This document shows, one piece after another, positions 55,368 to 63,716 of a DNA stretch of 64,000 nucleotides; the stretch's first letter is position 1, and every line of letters begins with the position of its first letter. Source of the DNA: Acinetobacter calcoaceticus ANC 3811 (GTDB lineage: Bacteria; Pseudomonadota; Gammaproteobacteria; Pseudomonadales; Moraxellaceae); NCBI RefSeq assembly GCF_000399665.1, contig NZ_KB976986.1:755131-819130 (forward strand), in the 5' to 3' direction. Position numbers and translations under genes: made by a program. Under the pieces are notes generated by a model, which saw only the letters and a list, made by a program, of their open reading frames with translations, did not search any database and was not told where the DNA came from.

Positions 55368-55709
55368 TTACGCTTCTGGTGCAGCGCTATATTGTTCAAC
55401 TAATGGTTTTAATTCGCCATTTTGGAACATTTCAAGCATGATATCGCTACCGCCAATAAGTTCGCCATTTACCCAAAGTTGCGGGAATGTAGGCCAATTC
55501 GCAATTGCTGGTAAGATTGCACGAATATCAGGATTTTCCAGAATATTTACATATGCAAATGGACGACCAATTTGACTGAGCGCCTCTACAGCACGTGCAG
55601 AGAAACCACATTGTGGAAACTGTGGAGTGCCTTTCATGTAAAGTAAAACGGGATGCTTCGCAATTTGATCGCGGATTAACGCTTCAGTATCACGTGCTTG
55701 TTCAGTCAT
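55368..55709 (-). CDS. grxD: monothiol glutaredoxin Grx4
   Basis: The 113-residue product is a CGFS monothiol glutaredoxin that carries or stores [2Fe-2S] clusters with BolA-type partners. The active site is QFPQCGFSARAVEAL; the glutathione-binding WPTFPQLWVNGELIGGSDI follows. The ATG at 55709 has GAGGATC at good spacing; the longer frame adds 56 residues without family resemblance and is rejected. Confidence 0.96.
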   Translation of the reverse strand: MTEQARDTEALIRDQIAKHPVLLYMKGTPQFPQCGFSARAVEALSQIGRPFAYVNILENPDIRAILPAIANWPTFPQLWVNGELIGGSDIMLEMFQNGELKPLVEQYSAAPEA

Positions 55710-55936
55710 AAATAGATCCTCAACTAATCTAGCAGCATTATAGGGGGTGTTTATGTTGCTTTGCAAACCACCTGAATACTTAAAGTTGCATTGAATATTC
55801 AATATTTTATTGTATAAACCGAAGTGATAGCGAAAAGCGGACGAAATTTTAGATAAATGATTGATGAGACTTTTCATCAGAGCCAGTTTTTGTTTATATA
55901 AACCCTTCTTAAAACCTCATGCAGACAGAGTTCGTT

Positions 55937-57145
55937 ATGACTGATATTACCCTAGCTCCAATACAACCTGATCAACCATCACACTTAATGGCTACTTATG
56001 GTCGCCAAGCGATCAGTTTTGTACGAGGCCGAGGGGCATATCTATATACTGAAGATGGCACAGAATATCTAGATGCCTTAACTGGTATTGCTGTATGTGG
56101 TTTAGGTCATGCTCACCCAGTTATTGCAGAAGCAATTGCTGAACAAGCTGCAACACTTGTGCATACCAGTAATCTATTTGAAATTCCTTGGCAAACTGCC
56201 GCGGCTCAGAAGCTTGCTGAAGTTTCTGGTATGGAAGAAATCTTCTTTTCAAATAGTGGTGCTGAGTCAAATGAAGGTGCAATTAAGATTGCTCGTAAAT
56301 TTGGTACCCAACAAGGTGTGCGTTTGCCAAAAATTATTGTGGCTGAACAATCATTTCATGGCCGTACTTTGGCAACACTTTCAGCAACGGGCAATAAAAA
56401 AGTACAAGACGGATTTGCTCCTTTGTTGAATGATTTTATTCGTGTGCCATTTGGTGATGTGCATGCAATTCAAGAAGCCGCTTTGCAGCATCCAGATATC
56501 GTTGCAATTTTGATTGAGCCAATTCAAGGTGAGGGTGGTATTAATACTGCTCCTCAAGGCTTTAGCTATCTTGAAGAAGTGCGCAATATTTGTAATCAGC
56601 ATAATTGGTTAATGATGCTAGATGAAATTCAAACAGGTAATGGACGTACTGGTAAATATTTTGCATATCAGCACACCAATATTGTGCCTGATGTCTTGAC
56701 GACTGCGAAAGGACTTGGGAATGGTTTTCCAGTTGGAGCAGTAATGACACAGGGTAAAGCTGTGGGTTTATTAGGACCTGGCAGTCATGGTTCTACGTAC
56801 GGTGGTACTGTATTAGGTTCTCGTGTGGTTTATACGGTAATCGATACAATCCAAAAAGAGAATGCTGTAGAAAATGCGGCAGTAGTAGGACGCTATATTG
56901 TTGATCAACTTCGCGCACAGTTAGCAGACAAGAATGTTCAAGTGCGTGGTTTTGGGATGATGATTGGTATTCAATTACCTAAAGACTGTGCTGAACTCGT
57001 TGCGATTGCTCGTGATCAACACAAGCTTATTATCAACGTTACAGCAGGTTCTGTGGTTCGCCTTTTACCGCCTATTAATATGACTCAAGCACAGGCAGAT
57101 GACTTATTAGAGCATTTAGTCGCTTTGATTAATAATTATCTTTAA
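55937..57145 (+). CDS. argD: acetylornithine aminotransferase
   Basis: The 402-residue class III PLP aminotransferase interconverts N-acetylornithine and its semialdehyde in arginine synthesis and may also act as succinyldiaminopimelate aminotransferase. The substrate and cofactor sites are visible: FFSNSGAESNEGAIKIARK, LDEIQTGNGRTGKYFA and the PLP lysine in LTTAKGLGNGFPVGA. The ATG at 55937 is chosen because AGACAGAG is upstream and the family start fits; the ATG six codons earlier has no ribosome site. It is separate from argF. Confidence 0.94.
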   Translation: MTDITLAPIQPDQPSHLMATYGRQAISFVRGRGAYLYTEDGTEYLDALTGIAVCGLGHAHPVIAEAIAEQAATLVHTSNLFEIPWQTAAAQKLAEVSGMEEIFFSNSGAESNEGAIKIARKFGTQQGVRLPKIIVAEQSFHGRTLATLSATGNKKVQDGFAPLLNDFIRVPFGDVHAIQEAALQHPDIVAILIEPIQGEGGINTAPQGFSYLEEVRNICNQHNWLMMLDEIQTGNGRTGKYFAYQHTNIVPDVLTTAKGLGNGFPVGAVMTQGKAVGLLGPGSHGSTYGGTVLGSRVVYTVIDTIQKENAVENAAVVGRYIVDQLRAQLADKNVQVRGFGMMIGIQLPKDCAELVAIARDQHKLIINVTAGSVVRLLPPINMTQAQADDLLEHLVALINNYL

Positions 57146-57156
57146 ATTTTAGTATG

Positions 57157-57190
57157 AAAAAAATGGGCTCTTATAGAGGCCCATTTTTTA
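57157..57190. terminator. bidirectional terminator
   Basis: AAAAATGGGC/GCCCATTTTT flanks a 10-base loop between argD and the convergent CBS gene. Confidence 0.9.
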
Positions 57191-57200
57191 TTTCAAATCA

Positions 57201-57632
57201 TTAACCAGAGATATACTGTTTTAACTGTTCAATTAAGTTTTTCTGATCTTCCATTGCTGCTTTTACCAAGTCACCAATAGAGATAAAACCAACTAATTTT
57301 TCATTGTCTAATACAGGTAAGTGACGTAAGTGGCGATCTGTCATGAGCTGTAAACACTCTTCAACTGTGTTGTTTAGGCTTACTGTAAGCACTTTAGATG
57401 TCATAATTTCAGCAACTGTGGTGCTATATGAAGAACGTTCCATCAGCGTCACTTTTCGCATGTAGTCACGTTCAGATAAAATTCCAACAACTTTTTCACC
57501 TTCGGCTACGACTAACGCACCAATTCCTTTATCAGCCATGATCTTAATTGCTTCAAGGACAGTGGCTTCTGGAGAAATTGTAAAAATATCTTGCTCTGAT
57601 TTGTTTTTGATTACTTGTGCAACGATTGTCAT
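57201..57632 (-). CDS. CBS domain pair protein
   Basis: The 143-residue product consists of two CBS domains: IFTISPEATVLEAIKIMADKGIGALVV to VGILSERDYMRKV, then VLTVSLNNTVEECLQLMTDRHLRHLPVL to VGFISIGDLVKA. Such stand-alone pairs bind adenosyl ligands and act as energy sensors. The ATG at 57632 begins at the family start; GGGACAGAAG precedes it. It is a single gene. Confidence 0.9.
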   Translation of the reverse strand: MTIVAQVIKNKSEQDIFTISPEATVLEAIKIMADKGIGALVVAEGEKVVGILSERDYMRKVTLMERSSYSTTVAEIMTSKVLTVSLNNTVEECLQLMTDRHLRHLPVLDNEKLVGFISIGDLVKAAMEDQKNLIEQLKQYISG

Positions 57633-57758
57633 TTCTTCTGTCCCGTGTTTTATCATTTTGTTTTAAATTAGCCTGATTTTATAAAAATGCAAAGACTTGA
57701 TAGTCATTCAAATACAAGTTTTACAATCAAACGTTCAAAAAGCATTCTAATAATTATG

Positions 57759-57792
57759 GTTAAGAACCTAAAGAAAACTTTAGGTTCTTAAC
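57759..57792. repeat. perfect 15-bp inverted repeat over a stop codon
   Basis: GTTAAGAACCTAAAG (57759-57773) and CTTTAGGTTCTTAAC (57778-57792) enclose AAAA. The arm covers the last codons and stop of the gene at 57780-58154. On the minus strand no T tract follows, so it is not a standard terminator. Confidence 0.7.
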
Positions 57793-58154
57793 CAGTGCGG
57801 ATGTTTGAAAAAGAAATGATGCATTTGCTGTGTAGATAACTTCAACTTACGATGAGAAGAATTAAACAAAGCTGGTGTAACATTGAGTCGAGTTAAGGTT
57901 GGTAATAAAGACTCGTGAAAATCCTTAGGGGTAATTCTTCTCGGCTTGTAATGTGGCCAGTGTTCTTTGGCATAGCGGTGAGCTTGCAATCCATTGAGCC
58001 AGAAAGGAAAAATAAAGTCTTCCTGGTCTGATTTAATTGCCCAGCCTTCATGAAATAACCCCCAAAGAACTCCGCAGTACATCATGGTTCTTAAAATATA
58101 AATCTTAATCATCAAGTCTTTTGAAACCGGTTGTAGATTGCTTAAACTATTCAT
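57780..58154 (-). CDS. DUF2750-like protein
   Basis: The 124-residue soluble product has a pattern I associate with DUF2750: GVLWGLFHEGWAIKS, FIFPFWLNGLQAHRYAKEHWPHYKPRRITPKDF and a leucine-rich end (LLPTLTRLNVTPALF). Function is unknown. The ATG at 58154 follows a TTG two codons earlier. The end of the gene lies in a perfect inverted repeat. Confidence 0.72.
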   Translation of the reverse strand: MNSLSNLQPVSKDLMIKIYILRTMMYCGVLWGLFHEGWAIKSDQEDFIFPFWLNGLQAHRYAKEHWPHYKPRRITPKDFHESLLPTLTRLNVTPALFNSSHRKLKLSTQQMHHFFFKHPHWLRT

Positions 58155-58267
58155 TGTCAATTTAATGGTTCGTAACTTGTCTTGCTTATTATAGAAAAAA
58201 TAGATGACATTTCAGTTTAAACAGGTATCAAATCGTAAACAAATATTCCCAGTTAAGAAAAATTCGT

Positions 58268-58352
58268 CTTGAGCCACGATTCAATTGGTGAAGTAAAGCT
58301 TTAGATAAATTGATAATTTGGGGCTTTTATGGGTATAAAAAATGCCATCTGA
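58268..58352 (-). repeat. copy 1 of terminator-bearing repeat
   Basis: An 85-base unit with the core GCTTTAGATAAATTGATAA and a GGGTATAAAAAA end. The second copy is 58447-58533. Each ends (read on the minus strand, begins) with a CGCCAC-type arm. Confidence 0.6.
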
Positions 58353-58434
58353 GCAAAACAAAGCGATTAAAGCGTTGGTGAAGCGCAAGAAGAGATAAGG
58401 GGTGAATTGGTTTATATCAAATTTTTACAGACAT

Positions 58435-58470
58435 AAAAAAACGCCACCTGAGCCATGACTGAAGTGGCGA
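58435..58470 (-). terminator. second terminator-like unit
   Basis: On the minus strand CGCCACTTCAG pairs with the GGTGGCG arm (58441-58447) and is followed by seven T. No gene lies between this and the terminator at 58518. Confidence 0.6.
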
Positions 58471-58533
58471 AGTAAGGCTTTAGATAAATTGATAACTTTT
58501 GATTTTTACGGGTATAAAAAAACGCCACCTAAG
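58447..58533 (-). repeat. copy 2 of terminator-bearing repeat
   Basis: Matches 58268-58352 with the core GCTTTAGATAAATTGATAA identical and the GGGTATAAAAAA block near-identical. It includes the terminator units on either side. Confidence 0.6.
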
Positions 58534-58540
58534 TGACGTC
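58518..58540 (-). terminator. terminator of the Sel1-like gene
   Basis: On the minus strand ACGTCAC pairs with GTGGCGT (one G-T pair, loop TTAG), followed by seven T, directly after the stop at 58544. Confidence 0.82.
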
Positions 58541-58543
58541 TCT

Positions 58544-58777
58544 TTATGCTTGCATTGTGGCTAACTTTTGCCAATATTGTGCTTTAAGTGAGTCACGTTC
58601 AACACGGAAACCTTGATAATACAATTCTGCTAAGAATAGAGCAGCTTTACCGTGCCCAGCGCGAGCAACTTCTTCTAACTGTGTAACTGCATCTTGAAAG
58701 TTCATTTGAGAATGAATAGTGTTTACTGCAGTTGCGTATACATGTTCTAAATCATGATGAGAGATACGTTGAATCAT
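58544..58777 (-). CDS. small Sel1/TPR-repeat protein
   Basis: The 77-residue helical product carries one Sel1-like repeat: DAVTQLEEVARAGHGKAALFLAELYYQGFRVERD, then SLKAQYWQKLA. Single-repeat proteins of this size are probably adaptors or oligomers; no partner is evident. AAGGAG precedes the ATG. Downstream lie two or three terminator-like repeats. Confidence 0.75.
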   Translation of the reverse strand: MIQRISHHDLEHVYATAVNTIHSQMNFQDAVTQLEEVARAGHGKAALFLAELYYQGFRVERDSLKAQYWQKLATMQA

Positions 58778-58994
58778 ATAAAACTCCTTATTGTAATTAT
58801 GATTACTTTTTTCTAAAGGCTGCTGCCTTTAAATTAATTTAACTTAGAATTATTAAACTAATATTACAAATTGATGGATTTGTCAACTATTTGCGCATTT
58901 CGCTTAGTTCACTATTAGGATACATGATTAAACATTATTCACAAATAATTTTGATTAAAATCAATATGAGAATAAAAGACAAGGAGAATAAAAT

Positions 58995-59354
58995 ATGACA
59001 AATACAATCGACGGCTTTGTTTTTGACACTCCTCCTAAAGAGGAACAAATCATAGAACTGGCCCATTATCACCGTAAATTATTAGATGAAGCTATCTTTC
59101 ATGAGGAAATCCATTTAGGGGATTATTGCCTTGCACAGCGCAAAAGGGTGTTTGATTTTGCTGGGCATTTGGAACCCACCCAAAAAAGCTGGTTTTATCA
59201 AGTTTATGATGGGGAGCTTCGAAAAATTGCTGATGAAGACGAGTTGCATCCAGCAGATGCAGAAGAAGGGTTAAGTATTTTTGCTATGTTTTTAGTCTTA
59301 GTGATTATTGCAGCAATTTTATACTTTTCCGTCATTCGTTCACTAATAAGTTAA
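58995..59354 (+). CDS. hypothetical protein with a C-terminal membrane anchor
   Basis: The 119-residue product has a charged, histidine-rich soluble part (about 1-92; YHRKLLDEAIFHEEIHLGDY) and one C-terminal membrane helix (IFAMFLVLVIIAAILYFSVI, about 95-114). This tail-anchored shape suggests attachment to the inner membrane with the domain in the cytoplasm. The family is not recognised. AAGGAG precedes the ATG. It may be transcribed with the gene at 59459, another single-helix protein. Confidence 0.7.
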   Translation: MTNTIDGFVFDTPPKEEQIIELAHYHRKLLDEAIFHEEIHLGDYCLAQRKRVFDFAGHLEPTQKSWFYQVYDGELRKIADEDELHPADAEEGLSIFAMFLVLVIIAAILYFSVIRSLIS

Positions 59355-59458
59355 GCATACTCATACTATCCAGTAAGGTACGATTATTAACCTTACTGGA
59401 TGTTTGATCTTGTACTTATGAGTATTGACCCCTACACTACACTAATTCGAGGTAGGTC

Positions 59459-59785
59459 ATGCTCATATTCAAACAAAATTTTCTTAAATTAAAGTCTGAG
59501 TTAAAAGTTGATCAATGTTTTAACCTATTTGTGGTTATTGTCATTGGCTGTATTTTTGTGCTGTCATATTTAGCATTACTTCGGCCTATTAGTCCGGATC
59601 AATATCAACGAATTATACAACTTTCTCATCAGGCGACTTATCCAAGAACTCAAGACATGGCTGAGTTACTTATAGCTCAGTCGGAAATTCATCGGGCAGA
59701 GTATTTAAAGTTAATGCATGCTTACCAATTTGAAGGTGCTCATATTAAGCAATATCCGGCACTCGCTCAGGAAGATACTCAGTAA
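59459..59785 (+). CDS. hypothetical single-helix membrane protein
   Basis: The 108-residue product has a basic N-terminus, one membrane helix (about 23-43, LFVVIVIGCIFVLSYLALL) and a soluble C-terminal part (SPDQYQRIIQLSHQATYPRTQ). I do not recognise it. AGGTAGG precedes the ATG. It follows the tail-anchored protein by about 100 bases and precedes ftsY by 120; a shared role is only a guess. Confidence 0.65.
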   Translation: MLIFKQNFLKLKSELKVDQCFNLFVVIVIGCIFVLSYLALLRPISPDQYQRIIQLSHQATYPRTQDMAELLIAQSEIHRAEYLKLMHAYQFEGAHIKQYPALAQEDTQ

Positions 59786-59905
59786 ATGAGTGAATCAGGC
59801 TAAATCTTGGTTTACAAAGCTTTTTGAGCACTATTGTGGCAGGCAATTTTTTGAATTTATGCTAAACTTTATCTTTTTAAACGCGCTGCTTTTCAAGGAA
59901 TCCGC

Positions 59906-61018
59906 ATGGAGCAACAATCGAATATGCAAAATAAATTCTTGATAGATGCTGAGATCGGTGATGACGATGTCACATTACCTAATTTACCTGCTATCGATGT
60001 TCCCATCGTTGAATCTCCTGTTAAATCACAAGAAAATATTGAAGTTGCCAAAGTTGAATTGGCTTCTACAGATACCGAAGTTGAACAACCAAAATCTGGT
60101 TTTTTTGGCCGGATGAAAGAAGGTTTAACCAAAACTCGTCGTAATTTCGCTGATGGTATGGTCAATATCTTGATCGGCGGAAAGGAAATTGACGATGAGT
60201 TACTCGAAGAAGTCGAAGAGCAATTATTGGTTGCAGACATTGGTGTCGAAGCAACTAGAACGATCATTACCAATTTGACAGAGCGTACAGCTCGTGGTGA
60301 TTTGATCTATTCCCACTCTCTATATAAAGCATTACAAGAAGAGTTGGTTGCTTTGTTGGCTCCACGTGTTAAACCTTTGCATATTGACCCTAATAAATCG
60401 CCTTTTGTGATTCTAATGGTTGGGGTAAATGGCGTTGGTAAAACCACAACAATTGGTAAATTAGCAAAGCGTTTGCAAGGTGAAGGTAAAAAAGTAATGT
60501 TGGCTGCTGGGGATACATTCCGTGCTGCAGCGACAGAACAATTACAGATCTGGGGTGAGCGTAATGATATTGCTGTTGTAGCCCAAGGTCACGGAGCTGA
60601 TAGTGCCTCTGTTATTTTTGATGCCTTTGAGAGTGCTCGTGCTAAAGGAATTGATGTATTAATCGCAGATACAGCAGGTCGGTTACATAATAAAAGCAAC
60701 CTGATGGAAGAACTTAAAAAAGTTAAACGCGTAATGCAAAAAATTGATGCAACTGCACCTCATGAAATTATGTTGGTGGTAGATGCGGGTACAGGTCAAA
60801 ACGCGATTAACCAAGTGCAAGAGTTTGACCAGACTGTAGGTTTAACTGGTATTACAATTACCAAGTTAGATGGAACTGCAAAAGGCGGCGTGCTATTTAA
60901 TATTGCAAGTCGTACTCATGTACCAATTCGTTTTATTGGCGTTGGTGAAAAAATTGATGATTTAAGACCATTCTCGGCGAAATCATTTGTTGCTGCACTA
61001 TTTGAAACTGATAAATAA
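59906..61018 (+). CDS. ftsY: signal recognition particle receptor FtsY
   Basis: The 370-residue SRP GTPase docks ribosome-SRP complexes at the inner membrane. An acidic N-terminal part (about 1-65) leads to the NG domain: GFFGRMKEGLTKTRRNF, the P-loop GVNGVGKTTTIGKLA near residue 175, DTFRAAATEQL, the DTAGR motif and TKLDGTAKGG. AAGGAAT precedes the ATG. It binds the SRP whose RNA is encoded at 25.8 kb. Confidence 0.97.
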   Translation: MEQQSNMQNKFLIDAEIGDDDVTLPNLPAIDVPIVESPVKSQENIEVAKVELASTDTEVEQPKSGFFGRMKEGLTKTRRNFADGMVNILIGGKEIDDELLEEVEEQLLVADIGVEATRTIITNLTERTARGDLIYSHSLYKALQEELVALLAPRVKPLHIDPNKSPFVILMVGVNGVGKTTTIGKLAKRLQGEGKKVMLAAGDTFRAAATEQLQIWGERNDIAVVAQGHGADSASVIFDAFESARAKGIDVLIADTAGRLHNKSNLMEELKKVKRVMQKIDATAPHEIMLVVDAGTGQNAINQVQEFDQTVGLTGITITKLDGTAKGGVLFNIASRTHVPIRFIGVGEKIDDLRPFSAKSFVAALFETDK

Positions 61019-61033
61019 CTGGTTATCAGTAGT

Positions 61034-61064
61034 AAAAAGCTTCACTAAATGGTGGAGCTTTTTT
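61034..61064 (+). terminator. ftsY terminator
   Basis: AAAAGCTTCAC/GTGGAGCTTTT with one G-T pair and a T tract, just after the ftsY stop. Confidence 0.85.
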
Positions 61065-61204
61065 ATATGTATATCTTTTTTTATTGTTGCGAAAATAAAA
61101 CGAACTGTCATATTTTTAATGCTGATTATAAAAAATGAGTTCAATACACTGTATTCATTCCCAAACAACGACCCATGGTCAATCAATAGGTAGGAAATAA
61201 CAAA

Positions 61205-61801
61205 ATGTCTACTTTCTTAGATAAAATTAAAAATCGTCGTACAATTTATGCAATTGGTAAAAATGTTGCATTAGATCGCACTAAAATCGAAGAAACTATC
61301 CGTGAAGCGGTTAAACATAGTCCATCATCATTCAACTCGCAATCTTCACGTGTGGTGACACTTTATGGTGAATCACATGCTAAATTTTGGAACTTAGTTC
61401 GTGAAGCATTACGTAAAATTGTTCCTGCAGATTCTTTTGCTGGTACAAATGCAAAAATTGATAGCTTTGTAGCTGGTGTTGGAACTGTATTATTTTATGA
61501 AGACCAAGCTGTTATTAAAAGCTTACAAGAGCAATTTGAATTATATGCAGACAACTTCCCAGTTTGGTCTGAGCATTCAACTGCAATTGCTCAGTTTGCG
61601 ACTTGGACAGCACTTTCTGAGCTAGGCTTAGGTGCTTCTTTACAGCATTACAACCCGATTGTTGACGCTGATGCTGCTGAAGCATTTGATGTACCTGCAA
61701 CTTGGAAATTACGTGCTCAATTAGTATTTGGTTCAGTTGAAGCACCAGCAGGCGAAAAAGCATTTATTAATGATGCTGATCGTTTTAAAACTTTCAATTA
61801 A
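61205..61801 (+). CDS. nitroreductase family protein
   Basis: The 198-residue flavoprotein-type product starts FLDKIKNRRTIYAIGKN, with the FMN-binding KHSPSSFNSQSSRVV and the later WSEHSTAIAQFATWTALSELGLGASLQHYNP. It resembles the small YdgI/YodC-like or fatty-acid-responsive nitroreductases. The substrate is not known. AGGAAAT precedes the ATG, and a terminator follows. Confidence 0.9.
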   Translation: MSTFLDKIKNRRTIYAIGKNVALDRTKIEETIREAVKHSPSSFNSQSSRVVTLYGESHAKFWNLVREALRKIVPADSFAGTNAKIDSFVAGVGTVLFYEDQAVIKSLQEQFELYADNFPVWSEHSTAIAQFATWTALSELGLGASLQHYNPIVDADAAEAFDVPATWKLRAQLVFGSVEAPAGEKAFINDADRFKTFN

Positions 61802-61815
61802 TTGAAAGATAAAAT

Positions 61816-61843
61816 AGGGCACCTATTGGGGTGCTCTTTTTTT
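61816..61843 (+). terminator. nitroreductase gene terminator
   Basis: AGGGCACC/GGTGCTCT with one G-T pair is followed by a T tract. Confidence 0.85.
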
Positions 61844-62019
61844 ATGGGCTTAGAATTAATAAAAAGCTTAAATCAAACAGAAATTGATAAAATTCAAATG
61901 TATATTTAATAATAATAAAACAGAAAATTAGCCGAAAAATACTCTGTCATAAAATAGTCACAATCATATTGCATATTGCTCATGATTTCATAGCTTATCA
62001 AATATAGAGAAAGAGACAG

Positions 62020-62688
62020 ATGACTTTAAGATTAAGTGTTGCTGCAATTGGTTTATTACTCAGCGGTTCAGTATTTTCAGCAGTTGCGATTACAGCACCA
62101 GAGGAAATTGTAATCCTTGCTGTGAATGGTCAAGAAGTCAATTCTGGGTTATTTCGTTCATCTAAAAATAATTATAAAGTCGATGCGGGTGAAACCAGCT
62201 TAAGTGTGCGCTACCAAGAATATTTTGAACATTTAAATGGTGAGCATGACATTGTTAAATCTGGCGTAGTTACAATTCAAACGCCTACATTGCAAGACGG
62301 GAAAACTTATAAGCTTTCGATGGTAGATGTACCTAAAGATTATGAAAATGCGAAAAAATATGCTGAGCAGCCAACAGTTGCTTTGTACAGTGCAAATAAT
62401 GAATTAATTGTGAAACAAACGGGTGCAAACAATGAAGCAAAACCATGGTTTGCAACTGGCTTACTAGGTAAGGTAAGTGATTTTACGACTAAATCATCTA
62501 AACCACAGCCTGAGGCCGTGTATGCATCGGCTAAACCTACTTACTCTCAGGTTGTACCAGCTCCAACGTCTATGCCGGTAACGGGTGTAGCACAAACGAA
62601 TGATCAACGTTTAGTGGAAACTTGGCAGAAAGCCTCTAAAGCCGAGCGTCAAAAATTTATGGCATGGTTAGCTGAACAATCAAATTAA
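62020..62688 (+). CDS. DUF2057 (YccT-like) periplasmic protein
   Basis: The 222-residue product has a signal peptide (LSVAAIGLLLSGSVFSAVA) and the DUF2057 start TAPEEIVILAVNGQEVNSGLF, with LSVRYQEYF. In E. coli the related YccT/CsgI affects curli assembly; that role is not implied here. The C-terminal third holds a proline-rich linker (QPEAVYASAKPTYSQVVPAP) and a basic helix (WQKASKAERQKFMAWLAEQ) not typical of the short family members. Confidence 0.85.
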   Translation: MTLRLSVAAIGLLLSGSVFSAVAITAPEEIVILAVNGQEVNSGLFRSSKNNYKVDAGETSLSVRYQEYFEHLNGEHDIVKSGVVTIQTPTLQDGKTYKLSMVDVPKDYENAKKYAEQPTVALYSANNELIVKQTGANNEAKPWFATGLLGKVSDFTTKSSKPQPEAVYASAKPTYSQVVPAPTSMPVTGVAQTNDQRLVETWQKASKAERQKFMAWLAEQSN

Positions 62689-62706
62689 TAAATTGCTATT
62701 TTAAAT

Positions 62707-62734
62707 AAAGCCGATTTAATATCGGCTTTATTTT
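62707..62734 (+). terminator. DUF2057 gene terminator
   Basis: AAAGCCGAT/ATCGGCTTT with loop TTAAT is followed by ATTTTT. Confidence 0.88.
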
Positions 62735-62766
62735 TAGAATTTTTATAAATAGCCTAAGTATACTTT

Positions 62767-63291
62767 ATGACTAATTTAAATTTCCGTTTAGCTCAATTTG
62801 CCGATATTCCACAACTCGTAGATTTAATTAACAAGTCTTATCGAGAACAACAAGGTCGAAGTTGGACAACAGAGCTTGAGTGGGTAAAAGGACAACGTAT
62901 TACAGAGCATCAATTAGAAGAACAGCTACAATTAGTGAATTCGACATTATTGGTAGCGGAAACTAATCCTTCTAAAATTGTTGCATGTATTGGTCTCACA
63001 TTTGAAAATAATCAGGTTGAGGTTGGGACGTTTTGTACGGATCCTCATGTTCAAAATATGAGAATAGGCCGATCTGTTTTGGAATATGCAGAGCAATATG
63101 CATTGAAAGAAGATCCTCATCTGGTCAATGCTGTCATGTATGTGTTGGATGTTCGTTCAGAATTGATAGCTTATTATGAACGACGTGGATATATGAAGAC
63201 GGGTAATGAACAGCCGTATCCAGTTGACGCAGATGTAGGGGTGCCAATGGTACTTATTAAATTAATTGAAATGAAAAAAGACCTCAAATGA
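62767..63291 (+). CDS. GNAT N-acetyltransferase
   Basis: The 174-residue product has the GNAT fold: NFRLAQFADIPQLVDLINKSYREQ at the start, VEVGTFCTDPHVQNMRIGRSVLEYAEQYA around the acetyl-CoA site, and IAYYERRGYMKTGNEQPYP near the end, a common GNAT closing motif. The substrate is unknown. It converges on the cyd genes, with a terminator overlapping its stop codon. Confidence 0.88.
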   Translation: MTNLNFRLAQFADIPQLVDLINKSYREQQGRSWTTELEWVKGQRITEHQLEEQLQLVNSTLLVAETNPSKIVACIGLTFENNQVEVGTFCTDPHVQNMRIGRSVLEYAEQYALKEDPHLVNAVMYVLDVRSELIAYYERRGYMKTGNEQPYPVDADVGVPMVLIKLIEMKKDLK

Positions 63292-63302
63292 GGTCTTTTT
63301 TT
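63274..63302. terminator. bidirectional terminator
   Basis: AAAAAGACCTC/GAGGTCTTTTT with loop AAAT covers the stop of the acetyltransferase gene and ends the convergent cyd operon. Confidence 0.9.
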
Positions 63303-63304
63303 GT

Positions 63305-63604
63305 TTAGGTTAGAAACCAGATGTAATAGCCTAAAAGCATGAGAGGCCATGCTATCCATGGGCTAAATAGCCATTTCCATAACCAGAAGTTAGGTACGAA
63401 ACCTACTCCGTAAATAAACCCACCAGAAATACCGATCATTACCAACATGAGTTGACTATGATTGTAGTGTCCGTTGGCATCTAACATCAGTGAAGGGTAA
63501 ACCAACAAAATTGCAGCAAGAGGCAATGCCAACAGAAAAGAAAGGGCCATCGCAAATGCTTGAGCTTTTCGATGATTTGATGCTGTCATTGCTTTTGCCA
63601 TCAT
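63305..63604 (-). CDS. ybgE: cyd operon protein YbgE
   Basis: The 99-residue membrane protein follows cydX, as in E. coli. It has about three hydrophobic helices (20-38, 52-72, 80-97) and the family-like GVGFVPNFWLWKWLFSPWIAWPL. Its exact role in the bd oxidase is not settled. The ATG follows the cydX stop without a gap; a second ATG is three bases in. It is the last gene of the operon. Confidence 0.85.
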   Translation of the reverse strand: MMAKAMTASNHRKAQAFAMALSFLLALPLAAILLVYPSLMLDANGHYNHSQLMLVMIGISGGFIYGVGFVPNFWLWKWLFSPWIAWPLMLLGYYIWFLT

Positions 63605-63706
63605 TTATTCCTCATCTAGATTTTGATGATGTTCGATATAAAGTGCACTGAGTACACCTGCAAAACATGCCATCAAAATGCCAAGGATCCATGCGAAATA
63701 CCACAT
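63605..63706 (-). CDS. cydX: cytochrome bd oxidase small subunit CydX
   Basis: This 33-residue gene has the CydX sequence pattern: it begins MWYFAWILGI, has one membrane helix and ends in an acidic tail (HHQNLDEE). CydX is needed for stability and activity of the bd-I type oxidase. It sits between cydB and ybgE, ending one base before the ybgE start. GGAGAAG lies upstream of the ATG. Confidence 0.95.
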   Translation of the reverse strand: MWYFAWILGILMACFAGVLSALYIEHHQNLDEE

Positions 63707-63716
63707 TTGCTTCTCC

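Noticed and set aside
55710..55877. 56-residue extension of glutaredoxin
   Set aside because: It has no targeting signal or family similarity, and GAGGATC precedes the ATG at 55709.
58268..58533. Possible CRISPR array
   Set aside because: Only two long imperfect copies with internal terminators, no short regular repeats and no cas genes.
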